This document shows positions 6,585 to 8,969 of a DNA stretch of 8,969 nucleotides, one piece after another. Numbering within the stretch: position 1 is the first letter of the stretch; each line of letters starts with the position of its first letter. Origin of the DNA: Betaproteobacteria bacterium (lineage in GTDB: Bacteria > Pseudomonadota > Gammaproteobacteria > Burkholderiales > Burkholderiaceae_D); assembly GCA_015655165.1 (NCBI GenBank), contig JAATFN010000096.1, forward strand, positions 1 through 8,969, read 5' to 3'. The notes below the pieces were generated by a model, which was not told the origin of the DNA, made no database searches, and worked only from the letters and a program-made list of their open reading frames with translations. Position numbers and translations under genes: made by a program.

Positions 6585-7903
6585 AATCGCAAAAACGTCG
6601 CACGGTCTTAAAAGCCGGTGGCACACTCCTCATCTCGGTATTCGCTCCGATGCCAGCATACGCCTCACAGATTCTCGCAGTACGCGTCTGGCCTGCGGAT
6701 GAATATACACGGGTTACACTCGAAAACGACAGCAATCTTAAAGTCTCACATTTTCTCCTGAAAGACCCCGAACGGTTAGTCGTCGAAATTGAAGGTATCG
6801 ATCTTAATTCGACCTTAAAGGATCTGGTTGCAAAAATTCAGCCGAATGATCCCTATATCCAGCAAGTACGTGTCGGTCAAAACCGCCAAAGTGTCGTACG
6901 CCTGGTCTTTGACTTGAAAAGCGAAGTCAAACCGCAAGTATTTACATTAGCCCCGATCGGTGAATATAAATACAGATTCGTCATTGATCTCTATCCTGCA
7001 GTGCCGATAGACCCTATTGCTGCACTCATTCAAAAAGGCGACTGGTTCAAGGAACTGCCGCAAGAAACGCCGCCACCTGCTATCGCCGAAGCACCACAAC
7101 CTCAACCACAACCACAACCAGCACCTGTACCAGAGAAAGAACCGGAAGTACCTGCTATAGCAAAAAACCAGTCTGGCAACAAACTGAAATTGACGCGCAT
7201 GGTCACTATTGCGCTTGATCCGGGGCATGGTGGTGAAGATCCTGGTGCGACCGGCAGTCGTGGCAACCATGAAAAGAATGTTGTCTTATCGATTGCAAGA
7301 CGCCTTAAAGCCCGTATTGATGCGCAACCGAACATGCGTGCGATGCTAACACGTGACGCCGACTATTTTGTGCCACTTGGCATGCGCGTGCAAAAAGCAC
7401 GTAAAGTTCAAGCCGATCTGTTTATTTCGATTCATGCTGATGCCTTCGTGCGCCCGACAGCACGTGGCTCCTCCGTATTTGCCTTATCCGAAAAAGGTGC
7501 CAGCTCGACAGCTGCACGCTGGTTAGCCGATAAAGAAAATGCAGCCGACTTGATTGGCGGTGTCAATATCAAAACCCATGATCGCCAGTTGGCCAGTGTA
7601 TTACTCGACTTGTCGACCACAGCACAAATCAATGACAGCTTGCGCGTTGGTCGTGCTGTCTTAAATGAAATCGGCGGCATTAACCATTTGCATAAAGGTT
7701 CGGTCGAACAGGCCGGTTTTGCCGTGTTAAAAGCACCGGATATTCCAAGTATCCTGATTGAAACAGCATTCATTTCCAATCCGGAAGAAGAAGCCAGATT
7801 GACCGACAACAGTTATCAGGATCAAATGGCCGATGCAATCATGAGTGGCATCACCAGTTATTTTTCAAAGAACCCACCATTAGCTAAAAACCGGATGACC
7901 TGA
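6548..7903 (+). CDS. amiC: periplasmic N-acetylmuramoyl-L-alanine amidase, AmiC type, Tat-exported
   Basis: This zinc amidase cleaves the bond between N-acetylmuramic acid and L-alanine in septal peptidoglycan to separate daughter cells. Its 451 residues show a twin-arginine signal (KRRTVLKAGG, Arg17-Arg18, then a hydrophobic stretch and AYA before Ser40), an AMIN domain (about 41-150) that targets the septum, a Pro/Gln linker (about 171-205) and an Amidase_3 domain (about 218-445). Zinc and catalytic residues are His227 (DPGHGG), Glu242 (HEKNV), His296 (SIHADAF) and Glu405 (LIETAFISNP). The segment around 315-375 fits the auto-inhibitory insert released by EnvC/NlpD-type activators. There is no LysM tail. 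The start at 6548 has AAAGG upstream; 6581 is an alternative giving a shorter signal. It overlaps tsaE and is probably co-expressed. E. coli AmiA and AmiC also use Tat, AmiB does not. Confidence 0.93.
   Translation: MSRSTEFRSSPMKSQKRRTVLKAGGTLLISVFAPMPAYASQILAVRVWPADEYTRVTLENDSNLKVSHFLLKDPERLVVEIEGIDLNSTLKDLVAKIQPNDPYIQQVRVGQNRQSVVRLVFDLKSEVKPQVFTLAPIGEYKYRFVIDLYPAVPIDPIAALIQKGDWFKELPQETPPPAIAEAPQPQPQPQPAPVPEKEPEVPAIAKNQSGNKLKLTRMVTIALDPGHGGEDPGATGSRGNHEKNVVLSIARRLKARIDAQPNMRAMLTRDADYFVPLGMRVQKARKVQADLFISIHADAFVRPTARGSSVFALSEKGASSTAARWLADKENAADLIGGVNIKTHDRQLASVLLDLSTTAQINDSLRVGRAVLNEIGGINHLHKGSVEQAGFAVLKAPDIPSILIETAFISNPEEEARLTDNSYQDQMADAIMSGITSYFSKNPPLAKNRMT
7097..7120 (+). repeat. four tandem hexamers encoding (Gln-Pro)4 in the amiC linker
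   Basis: CAACCT followed by three copies of CAACCA lie in frame and encode alternating Gln and Pro in the linker between the AMIN and amidase domains. Copy number could vary by slippage without shifting the frame. Confidence 0.8.
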
Positions 7904-7925
7904 CCTTCATGCGGTCAGGTCCGCC
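7886..7925 (-). terminator. terminator hairpin between amiC and the MFS gene
   Basis: GACCTGACC (7897-7905) and GGTCAGGTC (7913-7921) form a perfect 9-bp stem with a seven-base loop, extendable by two further G-C pairs past a small internal loop. On the minus strand it is followed by a run of five T (complement of 7886-7890), so it suits the MFS gene ending 16 bases before it. In the plus direction there is no T-run, and the stem includes the amiC stop codon; it may still protect or end the amiC transcript. Confidence 0.6.
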
Positions 7926-7936
7926 ATGGTATTCAA

Positions 7937-8969
7937 CTATTTATGTATTGCTCCGGCGTTTTCATGCCTAGTAGGTCGTACTATCAACAGCAAGACCATT
8001 GCGATACAACAAGCAAGCCCGGCCAACAACATGGCCACATGAAAACCACTTTCCATAGCTTGTATATACAGCGTTGAAAACAGGGGTACGTTGGCAGGCA
8101 AAACATGGTGCGTAACTGCGTAGCGGGCAACATCCAACGCATCGGAAATACCCTGATGGCTGGCAGTATCCGTGAGTAGGCGGGTTGCCTGATGACTCAT
8201 GAGTGTACCCAGAAGGGCGATACCGACAGTCATACCTGTTTGACGCAACGCATTCATGGTCGCTGATGCCATTCCCGAACGCTCAGCCGGCGCTGTACTC
8301 ATCACCACCATACCGGTGGCCGGCACTGCCAGCCCTGCACCAAGGCCAAGTATGCCAAAGAGCGTCCCGACAATCCAATATGGCGTGTGTGCGGTAAAAA
8401 TAACCATCGCCGACATGGAAAACGCCGTCAGACCATAACCTGCAATCATCAGCCACCGCACAGAAACAACCGCACTTAGACGTCCAAATAATAGTGACAC
8501 GCAACCTGTGACGACAAACTGTGGCATCATGCGCCACCCGGTTTCGACCGGGGACCAGCCCTGGATTTGTTGTAAAAAAAGCGAAAAGAAAAACAAACTA
8601 CTGTAATACGAAAAACCGAGCGCAAATGATGCAAAATTCGCGACCGCGAATGCACGTTGTCTAAACAAAAATAGCGGCAATACGGGTCGTTCAACCCGCA
8701 TTTCCACTATAGCAAACGCAACAAAAGCAACCAGTGCAACCGCCAAAGCAATTAATGGTACCGTGCCGGAAAAACCATGTTCTCCCGCTTCAATCATCCC
8801 GTAAGTTAATGCACCCAAGCTTAAAACACTGAGAATCTGCCCAACCGGATCTAATGCTGCATGGTATGGATGCTTGCGTTCTGAAATGCCCCACATTCCC
8901 AATCCAATTGCCAAAAACCCAAGGGGAGATTGATCAGAAAAATACTCTGCCAACCTGCACCATGCAGTA
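7937..8969 (-). CDS. EmrB/QacA-type MFS drug transporter, partial and apparently frameshifted
   Basis: This is the C-terminal two-thirds or so of a DHA2-family (14-helix) proton-coupled efflux pump of the inner membrane. Readable family segments include a long hydrophobic stretch with VERPVLPLFLFRQRAFAVANF, GWSPVETGWRMMPQ and the GMASATMNALRQTGMTVGIALLG helix near the end. The gene runs off the right edge. An ATG at 8953 (MAEYFSDQ) is in frame but is not a believable start: the bases coding for it read, in the neighbouring frame, GWQSIFLINLPLG, the motif expected just before LGFLAIGL in this family. One missing base near 8912-8930 would join the two frames. It is therefore either a pseudogene or a sequence error. 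Substrate is unknown; drugs, dyes or organic acids are typical of the family. Confidence 0.85.
   Translation of the reverse strand, partial: TAWCRLAEYFSDQSPLGFLAIGLGMWGISERKHPYHAALDPVGQILSVLSLGALTYGMIEAGEHGFSGTVPLIALAVALVAFVAFAIVEMRVERPVLPLFLFRQRAFAVANFASFALGFSYYSSLFFFSLFLQQIQGWSPVETGWRMMPQFVVTGCVSLLFGRLSAVVSVRWLMIAGYGLTAFSMSAMVIFTAHTPYWIVGTLFGILGLGAGLAVPATGMVVMSTAPAERSGMASATMNALRQTGMTVGIALLGTLMSHQATRLLTDTASHQGISDALDVARYAVTHHVLPANVPLFSTLYIQAMESGFHVAMLLAGLACCIAMVLLLIVRPTRHENAGAIHK
8912..8930 (-). other. frameshift site in the MFS transporter gene
   Basis: On the minus strand, from 8967 to about 8913, one frame encodes LHGAGWQSIFLINLPLGF, and the next frame continues from LGFLAIGLGMWGISERK without a stop. 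Adding one T to the five-T run (complement of 8913-8917) or one C to the four-C run (complement of 8922-8925) restores a single continuous frame. Short homopolymers at the break fit either an indel mutation or a sequencing error. Confidence 0.75.

Noticed and set aside
6947..7335. Minus-strand frames rich in Trp, Leu, Arg and Cys opposite the amiC linker
   Set aside because: The odd composition is simply the complement of the Gln-Pro repeat codons in amiC.

Overview
The window reads as chromosomal, largely housekeeping DNA of a betaproteobacterium, most likely Burkholderiales with moderate GC. This rests on protein-level resemblance (a PlsY with GSKNPGATN, a YbaK-type deacylase beside XerD, a Tat-exported AmiC-type amidase next to tsaE and queG), not on a database search. 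No tRNA, rRNA, CRISPR array or insertion sequence was seen.

Layout. At 17-1042 (+) lies tsaD, whose stop codon overlaps that of plsY on the other strand. A minus-strand gene train reads from about 3700 down to 1039 in the order ogt, xerD, ybaK-like deacylase, plsY; ogt and xerD share an ATGA. A 434-base AT-rich gap (3684-4117) separates ogt from a plus-strand AEC-family transporter (4118-5011). The transporter's 3' end overlaps queG (minus, 4991-6082). queG is head-to-head with tsaE (plus, 6099-6584), followed by amiC (plus, 6548-7903). A strong hairpin at 7897-7921 separates amiC from a convergent EmrB/QacA-type MFS transporter that runs off the right edge and appears frameshifted near 8912-8930.

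How the genes fit together. Four genes act on tRNA: tsaD and tsaE make t6A37, queG completes queuosine, and the YbaK-type protein probably clears mischarged tRNA. The rest cover phospholipid synthesis (plsY), chromosome dimer resolution (xerD), alkylation repair (ogt), septal peptidoglycan splitting (amiC) and transport.

The least ordinary parts are the intergenic gap, which holds an orphan minus-strand terminator with structured sequence before it and an 11-bp inverted repeat bracketing a candidate promoter, and the probable frameshift in the MFS gene. No convincing new multi-gene system was found.
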